A DNA stretch of 49,189 nucleotides. Origin: Bacteroidales bacterium (lineage in GTDB: Bacteria; Bacteroidota; Bacteroidia; Bacteroidales; UBA10428). The position numbers and the translations under genes are program-made. Positions 23,000 to 31,530 of this stretch are shown here, one piece after another. Below the pieces are notes generated by a model. That model made no database searches and was not told the origin of the DNA. It worked only from the letters and a program-made list of their open reading frames with translations. Where the stretch lies: assembly GCA_016926235.1 (NCBI GenBank), contig JAFGOZ010000378.1, positions 1 through 49,189 of the forward strand. The letters are read 5' to 3'. The stretch's first letter is position 1. Every line of letters begins with the position of its first letter.

Positions 23000-24711
23000 C
23001 TAATAAATATAAACACACCTCCCTCATCTCCGGTATTCTTAATATCTCCATATTGAGGTATGGTGGTGCTACGGCTTGTTACTTCAGGTTTAACAGTCAG
23101 GAATAACTTTTCTGCAGAGATGTATTTTTCCTGATTATTTGTTAACGTATTTGTGAGGTTTTCAAGGAAAATACTTTTATCGGGAACCTCTTCAAAATTA
23201 CCACTGGTCATAGCTTTTCGGCTAGGTAAAGCATATAATTCTTTCATGGGAGGAGGGGTTTCTTCAAAAGATCCTCTGGTATGAAAGATACTGCCACTAA
23301 AACAGGCATCAGCAATTACAAGTGTATGTCTTGAGTTAATACCACTGATATATCCTGTTATAGTGCTATTTCTTAACCAGTTGGCTGTATTCTCATGAGA
23401 TGCATCGGATGGAAACCAATAGCCTTTCTTTACCCTGTCGTCCCAATAGCCATGTCCTGCGTAAAAGACAATAAGATTATCATCCGGGGTAATATTTTGC
23501 TCAAAATAATCCATAGCAGCTATCATTTCCTCTCTTGTAGGATTTTTCAGTATTCTAACATCATCAGCATCAAATAAATATTGTTGAGTGAGAACATTAT
23601 ACAATTTTTGAGCATCATTAACAGGTTCAGACAGATCATTAATGATAGGATCCTCGTAATCATTGATACCCACTATAAGTGCATAATTCTTTCCTTTAAT
23701 AACGGAGCCATCAGGTCTTAGTGTATTATCCACCACTTCCTGGGTTTCTTTTCGCGTCACCTCAAAGCTTATCTGGGCCAGATTATCTTTAACATCAATT
23801 GCTTCAATTAATACTTTATTTTCTCCTATGGCCAAAGGAACCCTTGCCTGAAAGTTTCCGGAAGGATCTAAACTACATTCTTTCCCATTGACAGCTATGG
23901 CATATACTCCAGTTTCATCGGTTACTTTGCCTTGTATAAGAATATTACGTTCGTCAAGAGATATCAGGTTCCCATTATAATCAGGGCTTGTAAGCAATAT
24001 CTTTGGAGGCTTATTATCAACAACACTTGTATTGTTTTTTGGCTGCTGTCCTTGCGGCACATCAGTAACCTGGTCATACTTAACCTTGGGCTCCGAAGAT
24101 GCTACCAATACTTTTATTTTATTTTCATATTCAGGCTGATAAATCTTTAGTGGTTCTCCTCCATCCTCCAATAAGCTTACCTGCCTTTGCTTTCCTGATT
24201 TGCATGCATCGATAAGTACCCATATATTTTTGGTTTGTGCCTGCGCCAATTTCTGATAAATATACTCCAGATCAATACCCTGGTTTATACTTGCCTGAGC
24301 CTGATCTGTCGGAATAAGGTAATTCTTGATTCCATACTGATCCGATTCAAAACGTCCGGTATAATAAATGATTATTTGTGCATCAGGACCAGCCTTACTT
24401 GCCAGGACAGATACTTTATTTATACCGTTCTTTATTTTTGTGCTTATAGCATCCGGATAAAAAGATACATTGAATTTTGGCACATTGTACATATGCATCA
24501 TCATCTGGGTAAACTTTTCAGCTTCCATAATGGCAAACATAACATTCTCGGTGTACTTATCACTATACGACTGATAATCCTCATTTCCGATAGCAATAAC
24601 ATACGTTTTTTGAGGATTCGGTATTGAAAAGTCAGGAATATTAATTTGCGGTTGGGCATTTACGTATGCCATAATGCTTAAACAAGCAACTATCAAATGT
24701 AGTTTTCTCAT
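22993..24711 (-). CDS. Secreted protein with an inactive and an active caspase-like domain
   Basis: The 572-residue product has a signal peptide (MRKLHLIVACLSIMAYVNAQ). Caspase-like domain 1 (about 35-210) keeps Cys170 in LIDACKSG but has Arg120 in IIIYYTGRFE, where the catalytic His of YAGHG belongs. It should be inactive. An Ig-like segment (about 236-320, VTDETGVYAIAVNGKECSLD) links to domain 2 (about 340-570), where His420 in FYAGHG and Cys470 in IADACFSG are both intact. The pairing of an inactive and an active caspase fold in one chain recalls eukaryotic regulators that bind and control caspases, but that parallel is inference. It follows the WD40-caspase gene by 19 bp in one operon. 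Confidence 0.88.
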   Translation of the reverse strand: MRKLHLIVACLSIMAYVNAQPQINIPDFSIPNPQKTYVIAIGNEDYQSYSDKYTENVMFAIMEAEKFTQMMMHMYNVPKFNVSFYPDAISTKIKNGINKVSVLASKAGPDAQIIIYYTGRFESDQYGIKNYLIPTDQAQASINQGIDLEYIYQKLAQAQTKNIWVLIDACKSGKQRQVSLLEDGGEPLKIYQPEYENKIKVLVASSEPKVKYDQVTDVPQGQQPKNNTSVVDNKPPKILLTSPDYNGNLISLDERNILIQGKVTDETGVYAIAVNGKECSLDPSGNFQARVPLAIGENKVLIEAIDVKDNLAQISFEVTRKETQEVVDNTLRPDGSVIKGKNYALIVGINDYEDPIINDLSEPVNDAQKLYNVLTQQYLFDADDVRILKNPTREEMIAAMDYFEQNITPDDNLIVFYAGHGYWDDRVKKGYWFPSDASHENTANWLRNSTITGYISGINSRHTLVIADACFSGSIFHTRGSFEETPPPMKELYALPSRKAMTSGNFEEVPDKSIFLENLTNTLTNNQEKYISAEKLFLTVKPEVTSRSTTIPQYGDIKNTGDEGGVFIFIRR

Positions 24712-24730
24712 TCTGTTTATATTTTAATTA

Positions 24731-27154
24731 TTATCGTAGTTTCCAGTCTTCCCATTCACCAATGACAGAGGGGCTAATATTAGTTTGTGGTTCTTGTTTT
24801 TTACTATTAACCATATATGATTTTACCCCTACTTGTTCTCTTATAAAATCTGATAACTCCTTATAGGTAATATTTCCGCGAGATTCCTCAATTTTCTGGA
24901 GCAGGAAATAGGTAAACATACCATGTTCTTTTTCCTTATAGGGCAGAGATGTTTCATCTCCGCTACTAGCAGTAAATACGACCATCTTATTATCAATTTG
25001 TACTTCTTTGGGTTTAACCTTCACCGCCCTGGCTTGCACTAAACCCTGGTTTCTCCCTCCACCACTAAAACAAGCATCTATAAACACAGTTACCCGTTTA
25101 CTGGGAAATTCTGTAAGAGCTGCATACACATCATCCAGCTTAATGGCGGAAAACTCAAGGTCGGTACCACTACCATCTACAGGTACCAAATAAGGCTCTT
25201 TTGTTTTTTCATCAGGAAATCCATGCCCGGCATAGTAAAAGAAGACTTCAGCCTTACCATTGGTCATTTCAATTACTCCGCTTATTTTTTTAAGTTCCCT
25301 CCTCATTTCAATGTACCGGGCATTGATTTTAAGAATTGCCTGATCTTCAGGAACACCCAAATACTTTATAGCATATTCATGAAAAGCTTCAGCATCCCGC
25401 TTTGCAAATTCCACATCCGATTCACTTTTAAGATCTACCTGGTAACTACTATAATCCTCATTACCAATTATTAAGGCAAATCTATACGGATTTGGTGGTG
25501 CTTTGTAATCTGCCACTGGCACTATTTTTTCCTGTTTTTGATAGGTCACCTGCATAGGTGTTGAGTTAATAGTTCCAGCATTGTTAACAACTACAAGCTC
25601 AATAGTATTCACTCCTTCCTGCAGTGTAAGGTTTTTCTCATAACTCACGGAATAATCATTCATTTCCGAAGTACCAATATTATAATCAGTACTGGCAAGT
25701 GTACTGTTTATATACACTTCCACTTTCTCAATTGTACTGTTTGATGTTATCGAAGTAGCAATATCAATGGATGGTAAATTAGTTGTGAGAGAACTTGTAA
25801 CAGGCGTAACCCAGGCAACCTGTGGTTTTTGTGGAAGCTTATAAATCACTATCTTTTCTTCCGATTTAGTACTTCCTACAGAGTTTGTAGCAACAATCTT
25901 TATTGAATTTTTTCCTTCTTTTAAAAAGACATTCCGTTTATAATCTAATGCATTATCCTTAATATCAGATTTTATATTCTCCCGCTCATCAGTAGAGTAT
26001 AATTTATCATTTATAAACACTTCAACTTTGCTAAGATCAAAAATGTCTTTTATGCCGGCTTCAATAGAGATAACCGCAGAAGATTGTTGTAATGATCCCA
26101 TAGTTGGACTTACCCAGGTAATCTTAGGAGCAAGAATTTCCTTAGGTATTTCTTCGGCAATTTTCTTAGCCTCAAAGATATCTTTTTGTGATATATCCAG
26201 CGATGTAGCATCCCACATCGAAATTGCATCACCAAAAAGGTTTACTGATGTAAAATCCTTTCCGTTTGGGTTAAATGCAACGCCTAGTACATAATTATCC
26301 TGTTTGGGCGATTGAAAAACGATTGATCCGTTACGAAGGTCAAACAAAACAATACGGTTATCCTGACCACCACTTATCAGATAATTACCATCCGGACTAA
26401 AACTTATATCCATCACCCTGTTTTTATGAGCCCTAAGGGTGTTAATTAACTCAAGTGAATTAGCATCCCAAATATTTATAATCTTATCGTATCCACAACT
26501 TGCAATAAATTTCTGGTCAGGACTAAACTCGACATCCATAACCCAGTCGGTATGCGCAACAATGCTATTCTCTTCAACACCTTTTTCTACATTCCATAAA
26601 ATAATCCTTTCATCAGCTCCACAAGAGACCAGTCTGGTTCCATCTGAATTAAAATCGAGACCATTAACTTGTTTGGTATGGCCAACTAATTCTTTTGTGA
26701 TAAAACCCGTATTAAAATCCCATAATTTTATAATTTTGTCATCTCCGGAACTCGCAATATACTTGTTATTAGGTGAAAAATCAATGGTTTTTATATCTCC
26801 TTTGTGCCCTTCCAACGAATATTTTATCTCACCTGCTTTGATGTCATAAACTGTAACAATTCTGTCCTGCCCTCCAAAAGCCAGATATTCTGAATTTGCA
26901 TCAAAGGCAAGGCTGTAAGGAAAATTTTTCAGTCCATCAATTTTCCGGTAAACAGTCCCATCATTAACATTCCAAATCACAACGGTCTTATCCATAGCTC
27001 CTGTAGCCAGGTAATTCCCATCCGGACTATATGCAACACAAAATGTCTTATGTTTTTTTTCCGACAAACTTTTTTTCAAGGGTATCTGCCCAAAAACATA
27101 TAGTGGAATACTAAGCATTATTAGTAAAACACCAAAAGATCGTTTTTTAATCAT
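24731..27154 (-). CDS. Secreted WD40 propeller with Ig-like domains and a caspase-like protease domain
   Basis: The 807-residue product has a signal peptide (KRSFGVLLIMLSIPLYVFGQ). Seven WD40 repeats lie at about 32-316 (for example VAYSPDGNYLATGAMDKTVV and ISFSPDGNYLISGGQDNRIV), enough for a closed propeller. Two Ig-like domains follow at about 343-440 and 446-540 (WVSPTMGSL, WVTPVTSSL). The C14 caspase domain at about 557-803 has His644 in FYYAGHG and Cys695 in FIDACFSG. After the cysteine comes QARAVKVKPKE, also present in the 11493-12962 protein and a possible basic autoprocessing loop. The propeller would be the recognition part. It is in the middle of a five-gene operon. Confidence 0.92.
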   Translation of the reverse strand: MIKKRSFGVLLIMLSIPLYVFGQIPLKKSLSEKKHKTFCVAYSPDGNYLATGAMDKTVVIWNVNDGTVYRKIDGLKNFPYSLAFDANSEYLAFGGQDRIVTVYDIKAGEIKYSLEGHKGDIKTIDFSPNNKYIASSGDDKIIKLWDFNTGFITKELVGHTKQVNGLDFNSDGTRLVSCGADERIILWNVEKGVEENSIVAHTDWVMDVEFSPDQKFIASCGYDKIINIWDANSLELINTLRAHKNRVMDISFSPDGNYLISGGQDNRIVLFDLRNGSIVFQSPKQDNYVLGVAFNPNGKDFTSVNLFGDAISMWDATSLDISQKDIFEAKKIAEEIPKEILAPKITWVSPTMGSLQQSSAVISIEAGIKDIFDLSKVEVFINDKLYSTDERENIKSDIKDNALDYKRNVFLKEGKNSIKIVATNSVGSTKSEEKIVIYKLPQKPQVAWVTPVTSSLTTNLPSIDIATSITSNSTIEKVEVYINSTLASTDYNIGTSEMNDYSVSYEKNLTLQEGVNTIELVVVNNAGTINSTPMQVTYQKQEKIVPVADYKAPPNPYRFALIIGNEDYSSYQVDLKSESDVEFAKRDAEAFHEYAIKYLGVPEDQAILKINARYIEMRRELKKISGVIEMTNGKAEVFFYYAGHGFPDEKTKEPYLVPVDGSGTDLEFSAIKLDDVYAALTEFPSKRVTVFIDACFSGGGRNQGLVQARAVKVKPKEVQIDNKMVVFTASSGDETSLPYKEKEHGMFTYFLLQKIEESRGNITYKELSDFIREQVGVKSYMVNSKKQEPQTNISPSVIGEWEDWKLR

Positions 27155-27176
27155 ACCGCAGTTTTATAAACTATAT

Positions 27177-28010
27177 TTAATAATCTTTAGATTTTAAAAA
27201 GCTTATTTTAACACCTGCTTCAATTCTTATAGTTTTAAAGTTTTCCGGCTCCAGATCATTATCATTCATATCACTCTCATTCAAAAGGATCATAGAATAT
27301 CCTCCCTGTAAAAATAGTCCAAGATTTTCATTCACCTGGAAATCCATTCCCAGACCAGGAAATATTCCTACACCATAGCTCTTATCAATCATCTCATTAA
27401 GAGGGTCAAAATCAGAATCCTCTCTATTATATTGAGCATAAGCTTCTTTTTTATTATTGATGAAATTAAGGCTGGTATAATTCAATGTGCCTCCAAAGAA
27501 CAAGAACGGATTTGCCTTTTTACCCGGAGCCATATAAACTTTAGGAGTAAGTCCAAAGCTAAGATTAAACATGTTAAATTCATTATCTCCTTCCTTAAGA
27601 ATTTCATCACTTCCATCCTCATATACATCATCCGAAGTAAGTTCCCAGTGCAACCAAGGTTCATCAGTAACTTCACCAGAATTTGTCCAAACATAATAAT
27701 ATTGATAAGTCCAATCCCAGAGATTGAAATACGCGATATCGGCTGCAAGAGAGAAACGTCTGTTAAAATTAAACTGTACACCACTGGTAAAGAGAATACC
27801 TGGATCAAAATTGGACATTATATAAGGATAAACATATGCCAAATCAGAATTAATGCCATAATCTGACATATCAACTACTTTAACATAATCCGTTTCACCA
27901 AATGGATAAATAGTTCCAAGAGAAAAGTTAAGTGTAACTTTCTGCTCAAACTGACAGAATGTATGCATAGAAAATGCTAATATACTGATAATTATGATTA
28001 TTTTTTTCAT
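27177..28010 (-). CDS. Outer-membrane beta-barrel protein
   Basis: The 277-residue product has a signal peptide (MKKIIIIISILAFSMHTFCQ). Alternating amphipathic strands end in aromatic residues, such as VTLNFSLGTIYPFG, FSLAADIAYFNLWDW, VYMAPGKKANPFLFFGGTLN and LGLFLQGGYSMILL. It ends FKTIRIEAGVKISFLKSKDY. This is the look of an OmpA/PorT-like eight- to ten-strand barrel with acidic extracellular loops. It starts 24 bp after the PKD lipoprotein gene and ends 22 bp before the WD40-caspase gene. It may anchor or export components of the caspase system in the outer membrane. Confidence 0.8.
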   Translation of the reverse strand: MKKIIIIISILAFSMHTFCQFEQKVTLNFSLGTIYPFGETDYVKVVDMSDYGINSDLAYVYPYIMSNFDPGILFTSGVQFNFNRRFSLAADIAYFNLWDWTYQYYYVWTNSGEVTDEPWLHWELTSDDVYEDGSDEILKEGDNEFNMFNLSFGLTPKVYMAPGKKANPFLFFGGTLNYTSLNFINNKKEAYAQYNREDSDFDPLNEMIDKSYGVGIFPGLGMDFQVNENLGLFLQGGYSMILLNESDMNDNDLEPENFKTIRIEAGVKISFLKSKDY

Positions 28011-28034
28011 AGTGGTAAGTATTGAATTAAAAGA

Positions 28035-29324
28035 TTACGGATTACGCTTTATTATTCCATATTCCACATTCATTTCCGACTTATTATCCGGAATCTGAAT
28101 AATTCTGTCTGCCTTTAAAGCGGTTGGTGCATCAGAATTGATTTCCTGATCAAAATCTTTTATTTCCATTTGTGCACTTTTATTACTATTTTTTAGCAGC
28201 ACATATTGGTTCCACAGATTTGGATAGTAGAAATGTGTATTTTCAATCCAATACACGTAGAATCCTGTGTATCCCAAATCCGCCCTAATCTCACCACCGT
28301 CAATCGCATAATAGTATCCTGTAGCATAAATATTGTTATCTGCAGGTATAGATATATAATCAATTGTTTCATAAGCCGAACCATAATTTACTTTAAAATT
28401 ACGCAATGACGCAGTCCCGTAATTCTGTACATAAATATAACTCATTGTGTTATCAATAGAAAGATAGGTTTCTTTCGAAGTTAGCGAACTTACATTATGA
28501 GTATTTTCCCAACTTACATATTCCCCAACCCTGGTACCTGATGATGTTTCACCATATGTATAGGCCGTATAGGTGTAACTTCCCGGGTTTGAGTTGAAAG
28601 AAAATGAAACACTGCCTTCAACAGGAATTGTTTGTGTTACACTATTTATTGTAATAGTAATAGGCGTGTAAGTATTATTATAAAATGTAGAGATAAATGG
28701 TTCATAATACTGAAGTTTTATATCCAGGGATGTTCTTCTTGAAGTCAGTCCATTCAGATAATCATTATAATTATAATTTGAAAAGTATGTGCCAGAGCCT
28801 ATATCCTTTCTCGCATAAAAATAGTAAGGTTTACTAAGAGCTAAATTAGTGAATGCTATTTCCCCATCTTGATCAGTGTATCCCCAAGTTATTGTATTGC
28901 TGAGATTGAGACTTTCATAATCACTATAATTATCAAAAACTATCACCAATACGCTATCAAGAACATTCCCGTTTCTATCATCTTTTGTAGTAATGTAAAG
29001 TAAAGAATTATATATAAAAACGGCACCAATGGCTTGACCTCTGCCATCTTTGTTAGATGCAATTAATGACACATAATAAGATCCTGCAGAAGAAAAAGAA
29101 TAAGTTGGATTCTCTGCTGTCGATTTTCCTCCATCACCAAAATACCATTCATATTCATCCGCATTTTCGGATGTATTAATAAATTCCAAGTTTTCTCCTA
29201 TTACAAAATACTCATTTCCTTCGGAATCTAAAGGTATGGTAAATGATGCTTTTGGTACTTCTTTTTCACAACTTAACAGGAATATTGTTGCAATTACAGG
29301 AAGAAGTTTTATAAACTTTTTCAT
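28035..29324 (-). CDS. PKD-domain lipoprotein
   Basis: The ATG at 29324 is chosen over an upstream start at 29372 because it gives a perfect lipoprotein signal (MKKFIKLLPVIATIFLLSCE). The product is then 429 residues. A PKD domain lies at about 24-105 (FINTSENADEYEWYFGDGGK, GSYYVSLIASNKDG). A carboxypeptidase-regulatory-like beta sandwich and further beta-rich segments follow, rich in Tyr, Thr and Asn, such as YTAYTYGETSSGTRVGEYVS. It ends MNVEYGIIKRNP without a sorting domain. It is the second gene of the caspase operon and is expected to be anchored to the outer membrane, possibly with its face outward. Confidence 0.8.
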   Translation of the reverse strand: MKKFIKLLPVIATIFLLSCEKEVPKASFTIPLDSEGNEYFVIGENLEFINTSENADEYEWYFGDGGKSTAENPTYSFSSAGSYYVSLIASNKDGRGQAIGAVFIYNSLLYITTKDDRNGNVLDSVLVIVFDNYSDYESLNLSNTITWGYTDQDGEIAFTNLALSKPYYFYARKDIGSGTYFSNYNYNDYLNGLTSRRTSLDIKLQYYEPFISTFYNNTYTPITITINSVTQTIPVEGSVSFSFNSNPGSYTYTAYTYGETSSGTRVGEYVSWENTHNVSSLTSKETYLSIDNTMSYIYVQNYGTASLRNFKVNYGSAYETIDYISIPADNNIYATGYYYAIDGGEIRADLGYTGFYVYWIENTHFYYPNLWNQYVLLKNSNKSAQMEIKDFDQEINSDAPTALKADRIIQIPDNKSEMNVEYGIIKRNP

Positions 29325-29407
29325 TGGCTGGAAATTTAGGGTTTTATAAAAAGGATTAAGCAAAAGAGTCATTTTGCTTAATCCTGGAAAAAAAAATCAA
29401 AAATGTC

Positions 29408-30046
29408 TTATTCAAGACCCATGATCTGGTCTATTTTCTCCTGGTTCATTTCCAGTTTTTCTTTCAGTTCCTTCTTAACAACTTTCTTGGCAATTTCGAG
29501 AGATTGTTTAACATCGTAGAATAATCTAACCTGGCATTCAACATTGTTGTTTATTTTACGATAAATTTTAAAATAAGGATTGATATATCCCAGTTCGGTT
29601 GTAATAAGGTTTTTTGAAGCCTGAACAACTTCTGTAACTGAAGCAGCATCATCCGGAGCAAGCTGGGCATTACCAATGTTGGCTTCAACAATGGAAGTGA
29701 TGTTGGTTTGAACAAGACCAGCTAACTGAAGTTTAGCCAGTTCAATGGCCTGCATTTCTGCAACAGATTGGGATTGTGCAACGCCATTACCATCGGCAGT
29801 AATATAAACCGGATTACCTTTTTCATCGGTCTGATATTGCTTCATCCAGGAGTTTTCAACAACTTTTGCCAAAGGAATTGATCCAGGAGCTACATCCCAG
29901 CCATCCTTTTCAAATTGTTTAGCCTCTTTCCTGGCTTCCTTTACAGCTTTGTCCTTAATTTCCTTTGTTAGCTCTCTCTCAGTTTGTTGAGCATTAACAC
30001 TAAATACAAATACAAAAATTAATAAAAATGAATAAATTGTTTTCAT
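29408..30046 (-). CDS. Secreted LPP20-like protein, first gene of the caspase operon
   Basis: The 212-residue product has a signal peptide (MKTIYSFLLIFVFVFSVNAQ). A charged helix follows (KEIKDKAVKEARKEAKQFEK), then an LPP20-type helix and sheet (VAEMQAIELAKLQLAGLVQT, then FKIYRKINNNVECQVRLFYD). The C-terminal amphipathic helix is KKVVKKELKEKLEMNQEKID. The LPP20-like fold recurs in the DUF4384-like protein at 21579-22559. A promoter with a good Bacteroidota consensus lies upstream, so this gene opens the operon. It is probably a periplasmic adaptor, but its exact role is unknown. Confidence 0.72.
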   Translation of the reverse strand: MKTIYSFLLIFVFVFSVNAQQTERELTKEIKDKAVKEARKEAKQFEKDGWDVAPGSIPLAKVVENSWMKQYQTDEKGNPVYITADGNGVAQSQSVAEMQAIELAKLQLAGLVQTNITSIVEANIGNAQLAPDDAASVTEVVQASKNLITTELGYINPYFKIYRKINNNVECQVRLFYDVKQSLEIAKKVVKKELKEKLEMNQEKIDQIMGLE

Positions 30047-30099
30047 AGTAGTAGGGTTTGATTAATATTAGTTTATAATTGTTTTTCAAATTGTCTAAT

Positions 30100-30131
30100 C
30101 AAAAATAAGAAAAAAAAACACAACTAGTCAA
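30100..30131 (-). promoter_or_regulatory. Candidate promoter of the caspase operon
   Basis: On the minus strand, TTG (30131-30129), a 21-bp spacer and TATTTTTG (30107-30100) match the Bacteroidota -33/-7 consensus TTG..TAnnTTTG. Transcription would begin near 30093, leaving a leader of about 45 nt before the ATG at 30046. A second TTG directly upstream gives a 24-bp spacing. Confidence 0.5.
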
Positions 30132-30274
30132 CAATTTAGAGGCCTATTTTAAATTCGTACTAATATGATTTAAATTCGGTTGTAAAACCCTGAAAAACGA
30201 TTTCACTATGAGCGAAATATTTTCTAAACCGCTATTAATCTATGTAAAAAAAAAATTACTGGGACCACCTGACC

Positions 30275-30330
30275 CATTACCCATTACCCATTATACATTA
30301 TACATTATACATTATACATTGCACATTAAT
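30275..30330. repeat. Heptanucleotide tract ending in the receiver-protein stop codon
   Basis: Two units of CATTACC and four perfect units of CATTATA are followed by CATTGCA and CATTAAT. The last unit holds the stop codon (30326-30328 on the minus strand) of the receiver gene. The main unit is the same as in the tract at 7143-7191. Confidence 0.88.
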
Positions 30331-30730
30331 ACACCGGGTTGTCCTCCAGATACATGCTATTACTCATAACATAATTCACAGCTTTATCAAGGTTTTTACC
30401 AACATTTCGCTTCAACATAAAACCTTTGGCCCCGGCTTCGATCATTTCTTTCAAATAACGGAACTCATTATGCATAGTAAGGGTAATCACTTTAAGGTTG
30501 GGATAATACATCTGGTTAGCAAGTTTAGTTGCTTCAATACCATCCATTTCCGGCATTCGTATATCCATCAGGACGATGTCTGCCTGCCTGTCCTCCATCA
30601 TAGAAAGAAATTCCTTACCGTTGGTAGCTTCTCCAACGACAGTATATCTTTCTTTGCTGTTCAACAAAGTAATAATTGCCCTTCTGAATTCATTATTATC
30701 ATCAACAACCATTACCTTAATTTTATCCAT
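30326..30730 (-). CDS. Stand-alone receiver-domain response regulator
   Basis: The 134-residue protein is a complete receiver domain without an output domain. It has the acidic pair Asp10/Asp11, phospho-Asp56 in LMDIRMPEMDG, the Thr region ITLTMHNE near 82 and Lys106 in GFMLKRNVG. The C-terminus (YVMSNSMYLEDNPVY) corresponds to the start of the linker that joins NarL receivers to their HTH. It may therefore be a truncated NarL-type regulator or a dedicated phosphate sink or relay protein. It lies downstream of the NarL-type regulator and its kinase, on the same strand. Confidence 0.88.
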   Translation of the reverse strand: MDKIKVMVVDDNNEFRRAIITLLNSKERYTVVGEATNGKEFLSMMEDRQADIVLMDIRMPEMDGIEATKLANQMYYPNLKVITLTMHNEFRYLKEMIEAGAKGFMLKRNVGKNLDKAVNYVMSNSMYLEDNPVY

Positions 30731-30795
30731 AAAAAAGTGTATTTAGGTTAAAAACTTAGTGTCTTGAGTTTAGTAATCCAATACCAAATTACATA

Positions 30796-30813
30796 AAAAA
30801 CCTGCGGGTTTTT
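30796..30813 (-). terminator. Weak terminator between the two response regulators
   Basis: AAAAACC-TGCG-GGTTTTT forms a 7-bp stem that on the minus strand ends in a T-run. An alternative stem TGCGG-GTTTTT-CCGCA overlaps it. It lies 42 bp after the end of the NarL-type regulator and could reduce read-through into the stand-alone receiver gene. Confidence 0.45.
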
Positions 30814-30854
30814 CCGCAAAATCGCAATTGTTAATAACTTGTGAATAACTAGTG

Positions 30855-31508
30855 CTAAAAGCCTACCAGCTTGTTTTTGAAGGCATAAATAACTAAATTA
30901 ACAGAGTTTTGCGTACCCGTTTTCTCATATAAATTCGTTTTATGACGCTCAACAGTACGGTCACTTATGAAAAGTTTTTCACCTATATTTTGATTAGAAT
31001 AGCCTTTACATATTAGTTCCAGGACTTCTTTTTCCCGTTTTGAAAGATCAGGAAGAAATGCCTGCTTGCTTCTTTGGGTTTTTTCAACAATCAGATTTTT
31101 TGTAATACTCATCAACAAATCCTGGGAATAATAATTATCCCCTGCAGTGACTCGTTTTACTGCCTTTTTAAATTCTTCCAGGCTGGAATTCTTTAGCATA
31201 TACCCCTCTGCACCTGCACATAGCATATTATCAAAATATTCCGGGTCGCTAAAACTGGTAAGAGCAATAATTTTTAGATCCGGACAAATTTCAAGGGCCT
31301 TTTTAGTGGCATCTATGCCATCCAAAACCGGCATACTTATGTCAACAAATGCTAAATCGGGAGTTTCATTAATTAAAAAATCGAGAAATTCGTTGCCATT
31401 TGAAGCTTCTCCAATAACTTCTATCGTATCTATCCGGCTTAATAACAGACGCAACCCGCTCCTGAATATCTCATGATCATCAACCAGTACTGTTCTAATT
31501 TTTTTCAT
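30855..31508 (-). CDS. NarL/LuxR-family response regulator
   Basis: The 217-residue protein has an N-terminal receiver with Asp10/Asp11, phospho-Asp56 in LAFVDISMPVLDG and the Lys in GYMLKNS. A LuxR-type HTH lies at about 150-215 (LSKREKEVLELICKGYSNQN, then IGEKLFISDRTVERHKTNLY). The gene begins 22 bp after the PAS sensor kinase ends, so the two form a classical NarX/NarL-like pair. The target genes are not known. The nearby aldolase gene or the operon itself are candidates. Confidence 0.94.
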   Translation of the reverse strand: MKKIRTVLVDDHEIFRSGLRLLLSRIDTIEVIGEASNGNEFLDFLINETPDLAFVDISMPVLDGIDATKKALEICPDLKIIALTSFSDPEYFDNMLCAGAEGYMLKNSSLEEFKKAVKRVTAGDNYYSQDLLMSITKNLIVEKTQRSKQAFLPDLSKREKEVLELICKGYSNQNIGEKLFISDRTVERHKTNLYEKTGTQNSVNLVIYAFKNKLVGF

Positions 31509-31530
31509 TGAATCCCTGGTTTATGCCGTT

